This document shows positions 1 through 8,014 of a stretch of DNA of 64,000 nt, piece after piece (position 1 is the first letter of the stretch; every line of letters starts with the position of its first letter). This DNA comes from Brevibacillus porteri. GTDB lineage: Bacteria; Bacillota; Bacilli; Brevibacillales; Brevibacillaceae. The stretch covers positions 1 to 64,000 of the forward strand of contig NZ_PXZO01000032.1 in assembly GCF_003013475.1 (NCBI RefSeq). The letters run 5' to 3'. The position numbers and the translations under genes are program-made. The notes under the pieces were generated by a model. That model had not been told where the DNA came from, made no database searches, and saw only the letters and a list, made by a program, of their open reading frames with translations.

Positions 1-4
1 CACT

Positions 5-33
5 CCCTCCTACTCGATTGCAGGAGGGCTTTC
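5..33 (+). terminator. Hairpin at window edge, probable terminator of an upstream gene
   Basis: A 7-bp perfect stem (CCCTCCT at 5-11 with AGGAGGG at 22-28) is followed by CTTTCT. The T-run is short and the gene it would serve lies outside the window. Confidence 0.4.
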
Positions 34-39
34 TAATCT

Positions 40-178
40 AGTGAAAAAGGGCGTTTCAACCAGACTGGTGCAGTACTGTAACCAAACTAAGAGGGCAATA
101 TAGGGCGATCAAAAGCAGGCGTAAAACATGAAGGTGATGGTAGAGCCTCGCGTATCGCAGCGGATACGTGGTTTTTTT
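40..178 (+). other. Non-coding stretch ending in a terminator-like hairpin
   Basis: No convincing ORF lies between the left edge and the first gene. The stretch ends in an imperfect hairpin (CCTCGCGTATC near 146-156 against GGATACGTGG near 161-170) followed by seven T. That is the profile of a small RNA or of a 5' leader with an attenuator. I recognise no riboswitch consensus. It could equally be the untranslated tail of a gene outside the window. Confidence 0.3.
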
Positions 179-260
179 CAGTGTTAGCGTGGTGAAACAA
201 GGATAAATGACAGGCAGAATCGAACTTCACGTAAGAGAATTGATTCCGTGAGGTGAGTTT

Positions 261-737
261 TTGAAGAAAATAATTGTTGTTATTTTGCTTTTTCTACTCG
301 TTTTTCCACGGTTCCTCTTCACGGAGTATTTTGCAGAACGCGAAATGAAAATGATAACCACAAACTATTATCAAGCGCTTATCGATGAAGACTATGAAAA
401 AGCATTCAACACCCTTTATCTTTATGATTTTGCGGAGGATAAGCATCCAGTTGATGGCACGACGTTAAGTGAACAAGAAGCGAAAGAATTTTACATGAAA
501 AAGATCGCCTTCTTAAAAGCTCATCAGTACAAACTGAACGATTATGAGATCAAAAAGATTAGATACGAAGATGGGCATACCGCCTTTCTTGAAATGAAGC
601 TTGAAGTTGAGCATGATGGACAAAAATTTCAATATGCTGAAACCGTACATATTTGGGAAGGAAAGGTATGGATTATGGGAGAGGAAGAAGATCCGTTCAC
701 AAAGTATCGGGATGGGAAAATGAATTTTCCCCTGTAA
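261..737 (+). CDS. Membrane-anchored protein of unknown function
   Basis: This is a 158-residue protein that starts at TTG, with GAGGTGAG 4-11 bases upstream. Residues about 3-20 form one hydrophobic segment after two lysines, either an uncleaved signal anchor or a signal peptide without a lipobox. The rest is charged and probably extracytoplasmic. The pattern 'YYQALIDEDYEKAFNTLY' is typical of small NTF2-like/DUF4878-type domains, but this is only a resemblance. It lies 22 bases before the peroxiredoxin and may be co-transcribed with it. Function unknown. Confidence 0.75.
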   Translation: MKKIIVVILLFLLVFPRFLFTEYFAEREMKMITTNYYQALIDEDYEKAFNTLYLYDFAEDKHPVDGTTLSEQEAKEFYMKKIAFLKAHQYKLNDYEIKKIRYEDGHTAFLEMKLEVEHDGQKFQYAETVHIWEGKVWIMGEEEDPFTKYRDGKMNFPL

Positions 738-759
738 ACTGAGCATAGAGGTGAGAGAA

Positions 760-1200
760 ATGTTAAAGGTTGGAGACTCGGCTCCCGTCTTTACGGCGAC
801 GAGCACAAAAGGAACCATTGATCTTACAGCACACATCGGCAAAGAGAATATCGTCCTCGTCTTCTATCCGGGAGATGATACCCCGATTTGTACGAAACAG
901 CTATGTGCAGTTCAGGAGCATTACACGACAATCGAACGAGCAAACACCGTTGTTTTTGGCGTGAATCCAGGTGGCATGAACAAGAAACGCTCGTTTGCTG
1001 ATAAGTTCCGCTATGAATTTCCATTAATCGTGGATGAAGACGAATCGATTCGAAAAGCATATGATGTCGGAAAGGTTCTTGGATTGTTTTTCCAGCAACG
1101 CATCGTGTACATCATAGGCAAAACCGGAAATATCATCTACGCCAAAAAAGGCAATCCGCCGGTGTCTGAGCTGCTACAGGTAATCGAAAGCCAAGCCTAG
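760..1200 (+). CDS. Peroxiredoxin, Bcp/PrxQ type
   Basis: A thiol peroxidase of the AhpC/TSA family that would reduce hydrogen peroxide and organic hydroperoxides in the cytoplasm. Starting at ATG 760 (AGAGGTGAG just upstream, preferred over GTG 751) gives 146 residues. The peroxidatic Cys44 sits in TPIC after the FYPGDD turn. Cys49, five residues on, is placed like the resolving cysteine of E. coli Bcp. The family's usual P-x3-T-x2-C motif is altered here: T41-P-I-C44 replaces the usual threonine three residues before Cys. The 3' end is about 70 bases before dinB. Confidence 0.9.
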   Translation: MLKVGDSAPVFTATSTKGTIDLTAHIGKENIVLVFYPGDDTPICTKQLCAVQEHYTTIERANTVVFGVNPGGMNKKRSFADKFRYEFPLIVDEDESIRKAYDVGKVLGLFFQQRIVYIIGKTGNIIYAKKGNPPVSELLQVIESQA

Positions 1201-1273
1201 AACGTTCTCGCTTGCGTCAATGGAGCAAAACAGGGATAATAGAAATGAGAATGTATGTTTGGTGGGTATCCCT

Positions 1274-2326
1274 ATGAAAAAAATTCTTCACTTGGATATT
1301 GACGCATTTTTCGCGAGTGTAGAGCAATTAGATCGCCCCGAATTGCGGGGCAAGCCAGTCATTGTCGGGGGAACTGGCAATCGCGGTGTCGTATCGACTT
1401 GCAGCTACGAAGCTCGAAAGTTCGGTGTTCGCTCCGCAATGCCTGTCGCCATGGCGAGGAAAAAATGTCCGCAAGGCTTTTATTTGCCTGTCCGCTATAG
1501 CCGTTATATCGAAAAATCTGCTGAAGTCAGACAGATATTTACTTCTTATACAGAGCGTTATCAAACAGTGGGTCTAGACGAGGCTTATTTAGATGTGTCC
1601 CACTATGAGAATGCGGTGCCCATTGCCCGCGATATCAAGAGGCGAATCAAACGGGAGACTGGACTTACTTGCAGCATTGGACTTTCCTACAATATGTCGT
1701 TGGCTAAGATTGCCAGTGACTTGAAAAAGCCGGATGCCTTTGTCATCATTCGACCTGAGCAGGCTTTGGATGTACTGCGGTCGTTGCCAATTGGCACCTT
1801 GCATGGAGTCGGCAAAAAGTCGCAGGAGCTGCTCGCGAAAAAGGGGATTGAGACGGTAGAGGATTTTTGGCGGCTTACGCTCGATGAGGCTACTACCTTA
1901 TTTGGGAAATTCGGTCGTTCCCTCTATTACCGAGCGAGAGGAGAAGACAATCGCGAAATCGAAATGGACCGCGCACCGAAATCATCGAGCCGCGAAACGA
2001 CACTGCCCTTTGATTTGTTTGACAGGGATGCGATTGCTCCGATTGCCACCTCCCTTTTGCGTGAGGTCGAAGAGGACATCCGCGAGGAAGGGGTTGAGCC
2101 TCAGACGATTACGCTCAAAATTAAATACGCGGACTTTACCCAGCGGACCAAGCAGCTCAAGGCTGTAGCCGGGGCCAATTGGCAGGATCTGTTGGACGAT
2201 CTACTCGACGCCTTTGACTATACAGCGGGCGTTCGATTGGTGGGCGTTGGCTTTTCGAATTTTGCCGAGCAGCAAGGGGAGCGGTACGAACAGCTCTCCA
2301 TGTTTTCGTGGAAGCTGGGGAAGTAA
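1274..2326 (+). CDS. dinB: DNA polymerase IV (Y family, translesion)
   Basis: An error-prone DNA polymerase that bypasses lesions. The protein opens with the Y-family catalytic motif LDIDAFFASVEQ. The second acidic motif LDEAYLD and the helix-hairpin-helix region (LHGVGKKS) follow, then a little-finger domain. An in-frame ATG exists at 1220, but homologues begin MKKI-hydrophobic as at ATG 1274, and GGTGGG lies 7 bases before that start. From 1274 the length is 350 residues, normal for the family apart from a shortened C-terminus. I found no DinR/LexA box upstream. Confidence 0.93.
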   Translation: MKKILHLDIDAFFASVEQLDRPELRGKPVIVGGTGNRGVVSTCSYEARKFGVRSAMPVAMARKKCPQGFYLPVRYSRYIEKSAEVRQIFTSYTERYQTVGLDEAYLDVSHYENAVPIARDIKRRIKRETGLTCSIGLSYNMSLAKIASDLKKPDAFVIIRPEQALDVLRSLPIGTLHGVGKKSQELLAKKGIETVEDFWRLTLDEATTLFGKFGRSLYYRARGEDNREIEMDRAPKSSSRETTLPFDLFDRDAIAPIATSLLREVEEDIREEGVEPQTITLKIKYADFTQRTKQLKAVAGANWQDLLDDLLDAFDYTAGVRLVGVGFSNFAEQQGERYEQLSMFSWKLGK

Positions 2327-2339
2327 GGGAGGGAGAGCC

Positions 2340-2528
2340 GTGGAGACAGAGAATGCCTTTCATTGCTGTGCGACCTGTATTCATTTTCGCGTGGAGAAAG
2401 GGACGGGAGGAGTCAGCTATCGATGTTCTCGTCTAACCTACGAGACACGTCCGGACTATCGATTCCAATGCTGGACTCCGACAGAGAAGGTCAAGCGACT
2501 GATGGAAGCGCGTAAAAGTCAACGATAG
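2340..2528 (+). CDS. Small cysteine-containing protein of unknown function
   Basis: A 62-residue protein starting at GTG 2340, preceded by AAGGGAGGGAG, 13 bases after dinB, so probably in the same transcript. It has four cysteines: CCATC near residues 9-13, one at about 29 (YRCSR) and one near 44 (QCW). The spacing could bind a metal ion, but no named zinc-ribbon consensus is met. A terminator follows immediately. Function unknown. Confidence 0.65.
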   Translation: METENAFHCCATCIHFRVEKGTGGVSYRCSRLTYETRPDYRFQCWTPTEKVKRLMEARKSQR

Positions 2529-2534
2529 CGACAA

Positions 2535-2580
2535 AAAGAGGCACCTCCTTCGTCAGTATCGACAGAGGGGGTGCCTTTTC
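2535..2580. terminator. Bidirectional terminator between convergent genes
   Basis: Stem GGCACCTCC (2540-2548) pairs with GGGGGTGCC (2567-2575), with A-rich and T-rich flanks on either side. It serves the dinB transcript from the left and the acetyltransferase from the right. Confidence 0.85.
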
Positions 2581-3026
2581 TATTCATGTGTCAGGTCGAG
2601 TTCCATCACTTCCTCCGGACCATCCATTTCGCCATTTGAGGTAAAGCCGATCGCCTCATACAGCTTGCGAGCGAACTCGTTTTCAGGATGAATACTCAAG
2701 TAAATGCGCGTACAGCTGTAGCGTCTGCACATTTCTTCAACGAGCATGCGCAGGAACCTTTTGGCGTACCCCTTACCCTGATGGCTACCATCAATCATAA
2801 AGCGATCCAGCCAAATCCGGCCATTCTCTACTTCGATTCCATGCATGGCATAACCGATAGCGATGTCCTTGTCATACAGACCGCATGATATCCATTCCGG
2901 TTCAAAACCTGATTGGGCGATGGAAAAAGCGTTGCTCTCGATAAAGGAGTGTTGACCCTCCGTTACAGTCAAGCAGGCTATTTGGCGCCAATTTTTTTTC
3001 GTAATTTCACGAATAGACAAGCTCAA
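2580..3026 (-). CDS. GNAT acetyltransferase, BltD-like (spermine/spermidine acetyltransferase family)
   Basis: Acetyl-CoA-dependent N-acetyltransferase of 148 residues. GRIWLDRFMIDGSHQGKGYAKR contains the acetyl-CoA pyrophosphate loop Q-x-x-G-x-G/A, and RIYLSIHPENEFARKLYEAIGF is the usual C-terminal GNAT segment. From memory these segments closely resemble B. subtilis BltD, the polyamine acetyltransferase encoded beside the Blt efflux pump. Here too the gene follows an MFS exporter, with an ATGA stop/start overlap (3023-3026) that implies translational coupling. Polyamine as substrate is inferred from the resemblance. Confidence 0.85.
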   Translation of the reverse strand: MSLSIREITKKNWRQIACLTVTEGQHSFIESNAFSIAQSGFEPEWISCGLYDKDIAIGYAMHGIEVENGRIWLDRFMIDGSHQGKGYAKRFLRMLVEEMCRRYSCTRIYLSIHPENEFARKLYEAIGFTSNGEMDGPEEVMELDLTHE

Positions 3027-4240
3027 AATTTCATCTCGCTTTCATTGGTGATGAGACGGGCGGATTTGCTTGCTTTTAATTGGACAAAAAGTAAAATGCC
3101 GAAGCCAAGGATGGACGCTGCCACGATCAGGAGGGCAGAGGATACTGGCAGTAAATCCGTCAAAATTCCCCCTGCCAGTGGGCCTGCAACCATTCCGATT
3201 CCGTGAAACATATTAAAGAGAGAGTATGCCGTGCCGTATGCGCCGCTTCCCCCTTGGTCAATGATGGCCCCCAGCGTAGCCAAGGTAGGCGATAAGGTAA
3301 AGCCAATACTAGCCCCGACCAATGCCATTGCGAGCATTGCCTGCCAGAGGGAGTTCGCCCACGCCAAAAATGGCAGAAACACAGCCAGCGTAATGATTCC
3401 GACAAACATGAGCTTATACGGATTCATGCGGCTGGAAAGAGAGCCGGCAACTGGGGCGATCAGTCCGTATGCGAGTGTCATGACCCCAAACAAAAGACCA
3501 ATCGTTGTCGGCGTCATGCTGAGTTTCTCTGTAAAAAATACGGGCAACGTCGGTTCAAGCAAACAAAGGGAAATCTCAGCCAACAGGACGATTCCAGCAA
3601 TAAAGATGACTTGCGGATTGCGAATGAATCCACCGACATGAAGCTTTTCACTGACAGTTCTCGTCGTGTCTTCCTTCAAGAACAAGTAGACCAGCACAAT
3701 GTTGATCACGGTAAAGGCTGCTGCTGCCAAGAAAGGCATGCGATGGTCACTGATTTCAAACAACCATCCGCCAATCGGCGCTCCAAGCAATGTACCGGTC
3801 GAAATCGCCGTCAATGCAATTCCCATTACAGTTCCGCGCATTTTGGATGGGAACAAATCCGCCAAGAGGGCAAGGGCAGTTGGCCAAGTAGCCGCAGCAG
3901 CTATACCTTGAACAAAACGAGCGGTAATCAACATGGCCATTGTCTCAGAGAAAGCAAACAATAACGTGGAAACGGCGAGACCGAGCAAGCCGATCAAAAG
4001 CATGGTCCGTCTGCCAATCCGATCAGATATCGGCCCGAAAATAGGAGTGGCAATGAGCATCGCGACGGCATAGCTGCTAAACAGCACGCCCATCATGGTG
4101 GAGGAGGGCTGAAGCTTTTCCGTAAAATATGGAACAATCGGAATCAACAAGCTGTACAACAGCATGTCGATGAAAAGGATCAGGATGACAAACAAAAGTC
4201 CTATTCGTTGTTGTTTGGTCATTTTTGTAAAGATGGACAT
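3023..4240 (-). CDS. MFS multidrug efflux transporter (Blt/Bmr/TetA-like)
   Basis: A 12-segment drug:proton antiporter of 405 residues. Motif A appears as GPISDRIGRR after the second helix, with the loop between helices 6 and 7 near the middle. Start ATG 4240 has AAGAGGTG upstream; the open frame runs 49 codons further back without a good ribosome site. It is transcribed from the tetR side and overlaps the acetyltransferase by four bases. An operator-like repeat 24-50 bases upstream matches one at the tetR promoter. Confidence 0.9.
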   Translation of the reverse strand: MSIFTKMTKQQRIGLLFVILILFIDMLLYSLLIPIVPYFTEKLQPSSTMMGVLFSSYAVAMLIATPIFGPISDRIGRRTMLLIGLLGLAVSTLLFAFSETMAMLITARFVQGIAAAATWPTALALLADLFPSKMRGTVMGIALTAISTGTLLGAPIGGWLFEISDHRMPFLAAAAFTVINIVLVYLFLKEDTTRTVSEKLHVGGFIRNPQVIFIAGIVLLAEISLCLLEPTLPVFFTEKLSMTPTTIGLLFGVMTLAYGLIAPVAGSLSSRMNPYKLMFVGIITLAVFLPFLAWANSLWQAMLAMALVGASIGFTLSPTLATLGAIIDQGGSGAYGTAYSLFNMFHGIGMVAGPLAGGILTDLLPVSSALLIVAASILGFGILLFVQLKASKSARLITNESEMKF

Positions 4241-4263
4241 GATGGAACACCTCTTAACTATAA

Positions 4264-4290
4264 AAACTATTTTTGTTTTATCGGTTTTCT
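4264..4290 (+). promoter_or_regulatory. Candidate TetR operator upstream of the efflux gene
   Basis: AAACT, 14 bases, then GGTTTTCT. The same layout, about 85% identical overall, occurs in inverse orientation at 4942-4968 in front of tetR. Each copy is itself a weak inverted repeat (AAAC...GTTTT). Two copies flanking the regulator suggest its binding sites. Confidence 0.5.
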
Positions 4291-4346
4291 TGCGAAAAAC
4301 GATATCGTGGCCTACCAAAGTTAGTGGAATGACCACGAGCCATTTG

Positions 4347-4895
4347 TTACCTTTTATTCGCTGGTACCAATCCAAACAAGAGGACATCTACAATAGCGGA
4401 AAGCGCCTCTGTAACTGTAATCTGGTTTTTCATGTAAAAACGCTGGTCGAGTGTAGAATTCAGGGCATCGACAATGACCTTCAGCATGAGCGTGACGTCC
4501 ATATTGACGATGAGTCCTTCTCGAATCGCTTGCTCGAGAAGGACGCGAAGCGTCTGCCAATCCTCGGATAGAGAAGCCTCGACTTGGGCATATTGCTCAG
4601 GATAATATCGCTTCATCTGTTCGAGGATGCGCAAATCATAAAATTCATAGTGTGTCGGTAAAACCATCATGACGCCTTTGATTTTATGGATAAGAGAGAG
4701 ACTGTCATCTGCGAGAATTTGCTGTGTTTTTTCATCGCCCTCTTCAAAGGACTGCTGAATGATTGTTTCCAGAATTTCTACCTTAGATGAGAAGTGCTCG
4801 TATAACGTGCGTTTGCTGATCCCGAGCCGCTTCGCCAAATCATCCATGGAAAATTTCATGCCTTTATCGCGAATCTCTTCAATAAAACCTTTCAT
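4347..4895 (-). CDS. TetR-family transcriptional regulator
   Basis: The N-terminal helix-turn-helix reads DDLAKRLGISKRTLYEHFSSK, followed by the variable ligand-binding domain. At 182 residues from ATG 4895, the first DNA-binding helix is cut short and no ribosome binding site is visible. An ATT at 4910, with GGGGGT eight bases upstream, would add M-K-N-R-I and restore the usual TetR N-terminus. The gene precedes the efflux/acetyltransferase pair by 106 bases on the same strand and probably represses it and itself. Confidence 0.88.
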   Translation of the reverse strand: MKGFIEEIRDKGMKFSMDDLAKRLGISKRTLYEHFSSKVEILETIIQQSFEEGDEKTQQILADDSLSLIHKIKGVMMVLPTHYEFYDLRILEQMKRYYPEQYAQVEASLSEDWQTLRVLLEQAIREGLIVNMDVTLMLKVIVDALNSTLDQRFYMKNQITVTEALSAIVDVLLFGLVPANKR

Positions 4896-4941
4896 GATCC
4901 GGTTTTTAATTGCAATCGACCCCCAGTCAAAACAACCTAAC

Positions 4942-4968
4942 AGAAAACCAAAAAAACAAAAACAGTTT
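4942..4968 (-). promoter_or_regulatory. Candidate TetR operator overlapping the tetR transcription start
   Basis: Read on the reverse strand it is AAACT, 14 bases, GGTTTTCT, matching the copy at 4264-4290. It lies just downstream of the tetR -10 box, where a bound repressor would block transcription. Confidence 0.5.
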
Positions 4969-4981
4969 CCTTAGTAACGTC

Positions 4982-5010
4982 ATTTTACACAGGATGACAG
5001 AGCAATGCAA
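4982..5010 (-). promoter_or_regulatory. SigA-type promoter of tetR
   Basis: On the reverse strand: TTGCAT (5010-5005), 17-base spacer, TAAAAT (4987-4982). The spacing is ideal and both boxes are near consensus. It sits back to back with the yqeG promoter. Confidence 0.7.
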
Positions 5011-5031
5011 GCAGTGATCATGCTTTTTGTT

Positions 5032-5061
5032 TTGCAACCAAGTGGTCGATTATGGTATAGT
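5032..5061 (+). promoter_or_regulatory. SigA-type promoter of the yqeG operon
   Basis: TTGCAA (5032-5037), 18-base spacer, TATAGT (5056-5061), 48 bases before the GTG start of yqeG. Confidence 0.65.
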
Positions 5062-5109
5062 AGGTGCCGAAATCGCGGTTGATTGCTTCACATCATTTGG
5101 AGGTGCCCC

Positions 5110-5634
5110 GTGTTTTTAGAGAAGCTGATGCCTAGTCAGTTCGTCGAATCAATCCATCACATTGACATAGATCAATTGAAACGAAATAACATCCGTGCGG
5201 TGATTACAGACTTGGATAATACCTTGGTGGAATGGGACAGGCCACATGCAACCGAGGAGGTCATCAACTGGCTTGCTCGCATGCATGAGGCAGGCATACA
5301 GGTCACTGTTGTCTCCAACAACAACAAGGAGCGTGTAGACCGCTTCTGTGCCCCATTAGATCTCGGGTTTATTTATGCGGCCAAAAAGCCGACAAACCGT
5401 GCCTTTTTGCAGGCAGTGCGGCAGATGAATGTAACCATCGCTGAGACTGTTGTCATTGGCGATCAATTGTTTACCGATGTGCTGGGAGGGAATCGATTAG
5501 GATTTCATACGATCCTGGTTGTTCCTGTGGCCCAGACGGATGGTTTTTGGACGCGCTTTAATCGTCAGATGGAGCGTGTGGCCCTTATTTGGATGGAGAG
5601 GAAAGGAATGGTTTCGTGGAGGAGAAAAGCATGA
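5110..5634 (+). CDS. yqeG: HAD-superfamily phosphatase YqeG
   Basis: HAD subfamily IIIA hydrolase of 174 residues. The nucleophile motif DLDNTLVEWD contains the two catalytic aspartates. The conserved V-V-S-N-N-N segment, the lysine region AKKPTNRAF and the metal-binding GDQLFTDVLGG follow in order. The start is GTG 5110, with GGAGGTG 5-11 bases upstream. Physiological substrate unknown; homologues are reported as phosphatidylglycerophosphatase-like phosphatases in some lineages. First gene of the yqeG-to-yqeM operon; its stop overlaps the yqeH start (ATGA). Confidence 0.92.
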   Translation: MFLEKLMPSQFVESIHHIDIDQLKRNNIRAVITDLDNTLVEWDRPHATEEVINWLARMHEAGIQVTVVSNNNKERVDRFCAPLDLGFIYAAKKPTNRAFLQAVRQMNVTIAETVVIGDQLFTDVLGGNRLGFHTILVVPVAQTDGFWTRFNRQMERVALIWMERKGMVSWRRKA

Positions 5635-6752
5635 CGGAACAAATGCATGGCTCTTGTGCTGGATGTGGGATTGCCATTCAGACAGCAGATGCAAAAAAGC
5701 CTGGCTATGCACCTGAATCCGCGCTTGGCAGAAAGGTAGTCATTTGCCAGCGTTGTTATCGCATCAAGCATTATAATGAAGTAGCTCCTGTAGGAATGGG
5801 CGATGACGATTTCCTCAAGATTTTGGATGGCATCGGTTCTACGGAGTCTCTTGTCGTAATGGTAGTCGATATTTTTGACTTCCAAGGCTCCTGGCTCAAG
5901 GGTTTACCGCGCTTTGTCGGGAAAAATCCGATTTTGCTCGTGGGTAACAAGGTCGATCTGCTGCCGAGAAACATCAACCTGAACCGCGTGCGCAACTGGA
6001 TGCAGCACGAAGCAAAAGAACGCGGACTGCGCCCAGAGGATGTCGTACTTATCAGCGCGCAAAAAGGGCTTCATATCGATGAACTGTTGAATCGCATTGG
6101 AGAGCTGCGCAAAGGTCGAGATGTTTACATCGTCGGTGTAACCAACGTAGGAAAGTCGACCATGATCAACCGCATCTTGCATGACTACGGTGCGGCTGAG
6201 CTGGAGATTACGACTTCGCCGTTCCCAGGTACGACGCTGGACAAAATCGAGATTCCGCTCGAGGATGGCCGCTCCATTTTTGATACACCGGGAATCATTA
6301 ATCGCGACCAGATTGGACATATGGTATCCCCGACTGATCTGCGAAAGATTACCCCGACCAGCCGGATTAACTCCAAGGTGTATCAGCTCGATGCTGGACA
6401 ATCACTCTTTTTGGGTGGTCTAGCCCGTATCGACTTCGCACGTGGAGAGAGACAGCCGTTGATCGTCTATGTCGACAACGACCTGTACATCCACCGGACG
6501 AAGCTGGAGAAAGCAGACGAGGTGATGCAAAAGCACCATGGAACCCTGCTGGTACCGCCAACAGGGGAGGAAGCTGCGAAAGCACTTCCACCATTTGTGA
6601 AGCACACCTTTAAAATCAACAAGTCCACCACGACGACCGACATCGTAATTTCCGGTTTGGGCTGGGTCAGCATCCAAGGAAAACACGAAGCGAGTGTTGT
6701 CGTGCATGCACCTAAAGGCGTAAGTGTTGGGATGCGCAAAGGGCTGATCTAG
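5631..6752 (+). CDS. yqeH: Ribosome biogenesis GTPase YqeH
   Basis: Circularly permuted GTPase needed for 30S subunit maturation. An N-terminal treble-clef zinc finger (CAGC near residue 9 and CQRC near residue 43) precedes the G domain. The motifs come in the permuted order G4 (NKVDLL), G5 (SAQKG), G1 (GVTNVGKST) and G3 (DTPG). A C-terminal RNA-binding region follows. Length is 373 residues from ATG 5631, which has GGAGGAG upstream and overlaps the yqeG stop. Confidence 0.95.
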   Translation: MTEQMHGSCAGCGIAIQTADAKKPGYAPESALGRKVVICQRCYRIKHYNEVAPVGMGDDDFLKILDGIGSTESLVVMVVDIFDFQGSWLKGLPRFVGKNPILLVGNKVDLLPRNINLNRVRNWMQHEAKERGLRPEDVVLISAQKGLHIDELLNRIGELRKGRDVYIVGVTNVGKSTMINRILHDYGAAELEITTSPFPGTTLDKIEIPLEDGRSIFDTPGIINRDQIGHMVSPTDLRKITPTSRINSKVYQLDAGQSLFLGGLARIDFARGERQPLIVYVDNDLYIHRTKLEKADEVMQKHHGTLLVPPTGEEAAKALPPFVKHTFKINKSTTTTDIVISGLGWVSIQGKHEASVVVHAPKGVSVGMRKGLI

Positions 6753-6827
6753 CTTAAGCAAGAAAAGTCGAGTTAGCCTTGCCCCTTGCCATATGCTATA
6801 GAGAGACGTCCGGGGAGGAAAAGCTCC

Positions 6828-7679
6828 ATGATTACAAGCAAAACACAACTGGTTGGCCTGTTTGGACATCCAGTTTCCCACTCGCAATCACCGATGATGC
6901 ACAATACAGCTTTTTCAGAGACCGGGTTGGGGTTTGCCTATGCTGCGTTCGATGTTGAACCGGAAAATCTGGAAGATGCAGTCGCGGGTATTCGCGCGTT
7001 AGGCTTGAAAGGGATTAACGTCACGATCCCCCACAAGGTTGCTATCATGCCGATGCTGGATGAAATCGATCCGCTCGCCAAACGAATCGGCGCCGTCAAT
7101 ACCGTCGTTTCTCGTGATGGACGCTTGATTGGCTACAACACAGATGGTATGGGCTATGTTCGTTCGCTTGTGGAAGAGACGGGAATCGTTCTTGAAAAGC
7201 AAGTGGTAACCATGGTAGGGGCTGGAGGCGCAGCGCGTGCAGTGGCGTTTACCTTGGCTGAACAAGGAGTCAAGGAAATTCGCATCATCAATCGTTCCCG
7301 GGAAAGAGCCGCGGTATTGGCTGAGCATGTCGGGACGATTGTACCTACGAAAATCGTAGAACAGGGCGAAGGGGCAGCTGCCATCGCAGACTCTTCGCTG
7401 TTGATCAATACGACATCGATCGGAATGCTGCCAAACGTACAGGAGACACCTGTGCCAGCAGAATGGCTTCATTCTGGTTTAACCGTTAGCGATCTGATTT
7501 ATAACCCCCTCGAAACGCGTCTGCTCAAAGAAGCGCGTGCCATCGGTGCCACTGTACATTCCGGAATCGGCATGTTCGTGAACCAAGGTGCACTGGCTTT
7601 TGAGCTGTGGACGGGCGAACGAGCACCAACTGGGGTTATGCGTGAGGTCGTCTTGCAACAATTAAAGAAAACAACCTGA
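6828..7679 (+). CDS. aroE: Shikimate dehydrogenase (NADP)
   Basis: Reduces 3-dehydroshikimate to shikimate in aromatic amino acid synthesis. The substrate site includes [17 protein letters not shown] (catalytic Lys) and NTDG. The Rossmann motif GAGGAARA binds NADP and is followed by NRSRERA, where the arginines contact the 2'-phosphate. Length is 283 residues from ATG 6828, behind GGGGAGGA. Same operon position as B. subtilis aroD(aroE). Confidence 0.95.
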   Translation: MITSKTQLVGLFGHPVSHSQSPMMHNTAFSETGLGFAYAAFDVEPENLEDAVAGIRALGLKGINVTIPHKVAIMPMLDEIDPLAKRIGAVNTVVSRDGRLIGYNTDGMGYVRSLVEETGIVLEKQVVTMVGAGGAARAVAFTLAEQGVKEIRIINRSRERAAVLAEHVGTIVPTKIVEQGEGAAAIADSSLLINTTSIGMLPNVQETPVPAEWLHSGLTVSDLIYNPLETRLLKEARAIGATVHSGIGMFVNQGALAFELWTGERAPTGVMREVVLQQLKKTT

Positions 7680-7709
7680 TTTTGCAGGATGAAAAAGGAG
7701 GCATTGCCG

Positions 7710-8000
7710 ATGTTGACCGGCAAGCAAAAGCGTTTTTTGCGCGCAGAAGCACATCATCTCACCCCGATTTTCCAAGTAGGAAAAGGCGGCGTAAACGAGA
7801 ATATGATCACTCAGATCAAAGAAGCGTTGGAAGTACGTGAATTGATCAAGGTAGCGATTTTGCAAAACAATAACGACGATAAACATCAAGTGGCAGAAGA
7901 TCTGGCAGCAGGTGCTGGAGCAGAGCTCGTGCAGTTGATCGGCCATACGGTTGTCTTGTACAAAGAGTCCCGGGAGAACAAGACGATCAAGCTGCCATAA
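7710..8000 (+). CDS. yhbY: YhbY-family CRM-domain RNA-binding protein
   Basis: A single CRM domain of 96 residues. It starts LTGKQKRFLRAEAHHLTPIFQVGKGG and has the conserved GKGG loop and the family's C-terminal hydrophobic strand (LIGHTVVLYKESRENK). Homologues (YqeI/YhbY) bind pre-50S ribosomal particles. ATG 7710 follows AAAGGAGG at the right distance, so the in-frame ATG at 7689 is not used. Confidence 0.92.
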   Translation: MLTGKQKRFLRAEAHHLTPIFQVGKGGVNENMITQIKEALEVRELIKVAILQNNNDDKHQVAEDLAAGAGAELVQLIGHTVVLYKESRENKTIKLP

Positions 8001-8014
8001 GTGATCTGCATGCA

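Noticed and set aside
1199-1208. AGAACGTTCT palindrome upstream of dinB as an SOS (DinR/LexA) box
   Set aside because: The Bacillus SOS box needs GAAC and GTTC separated by four bases; here the halves are adjacent.
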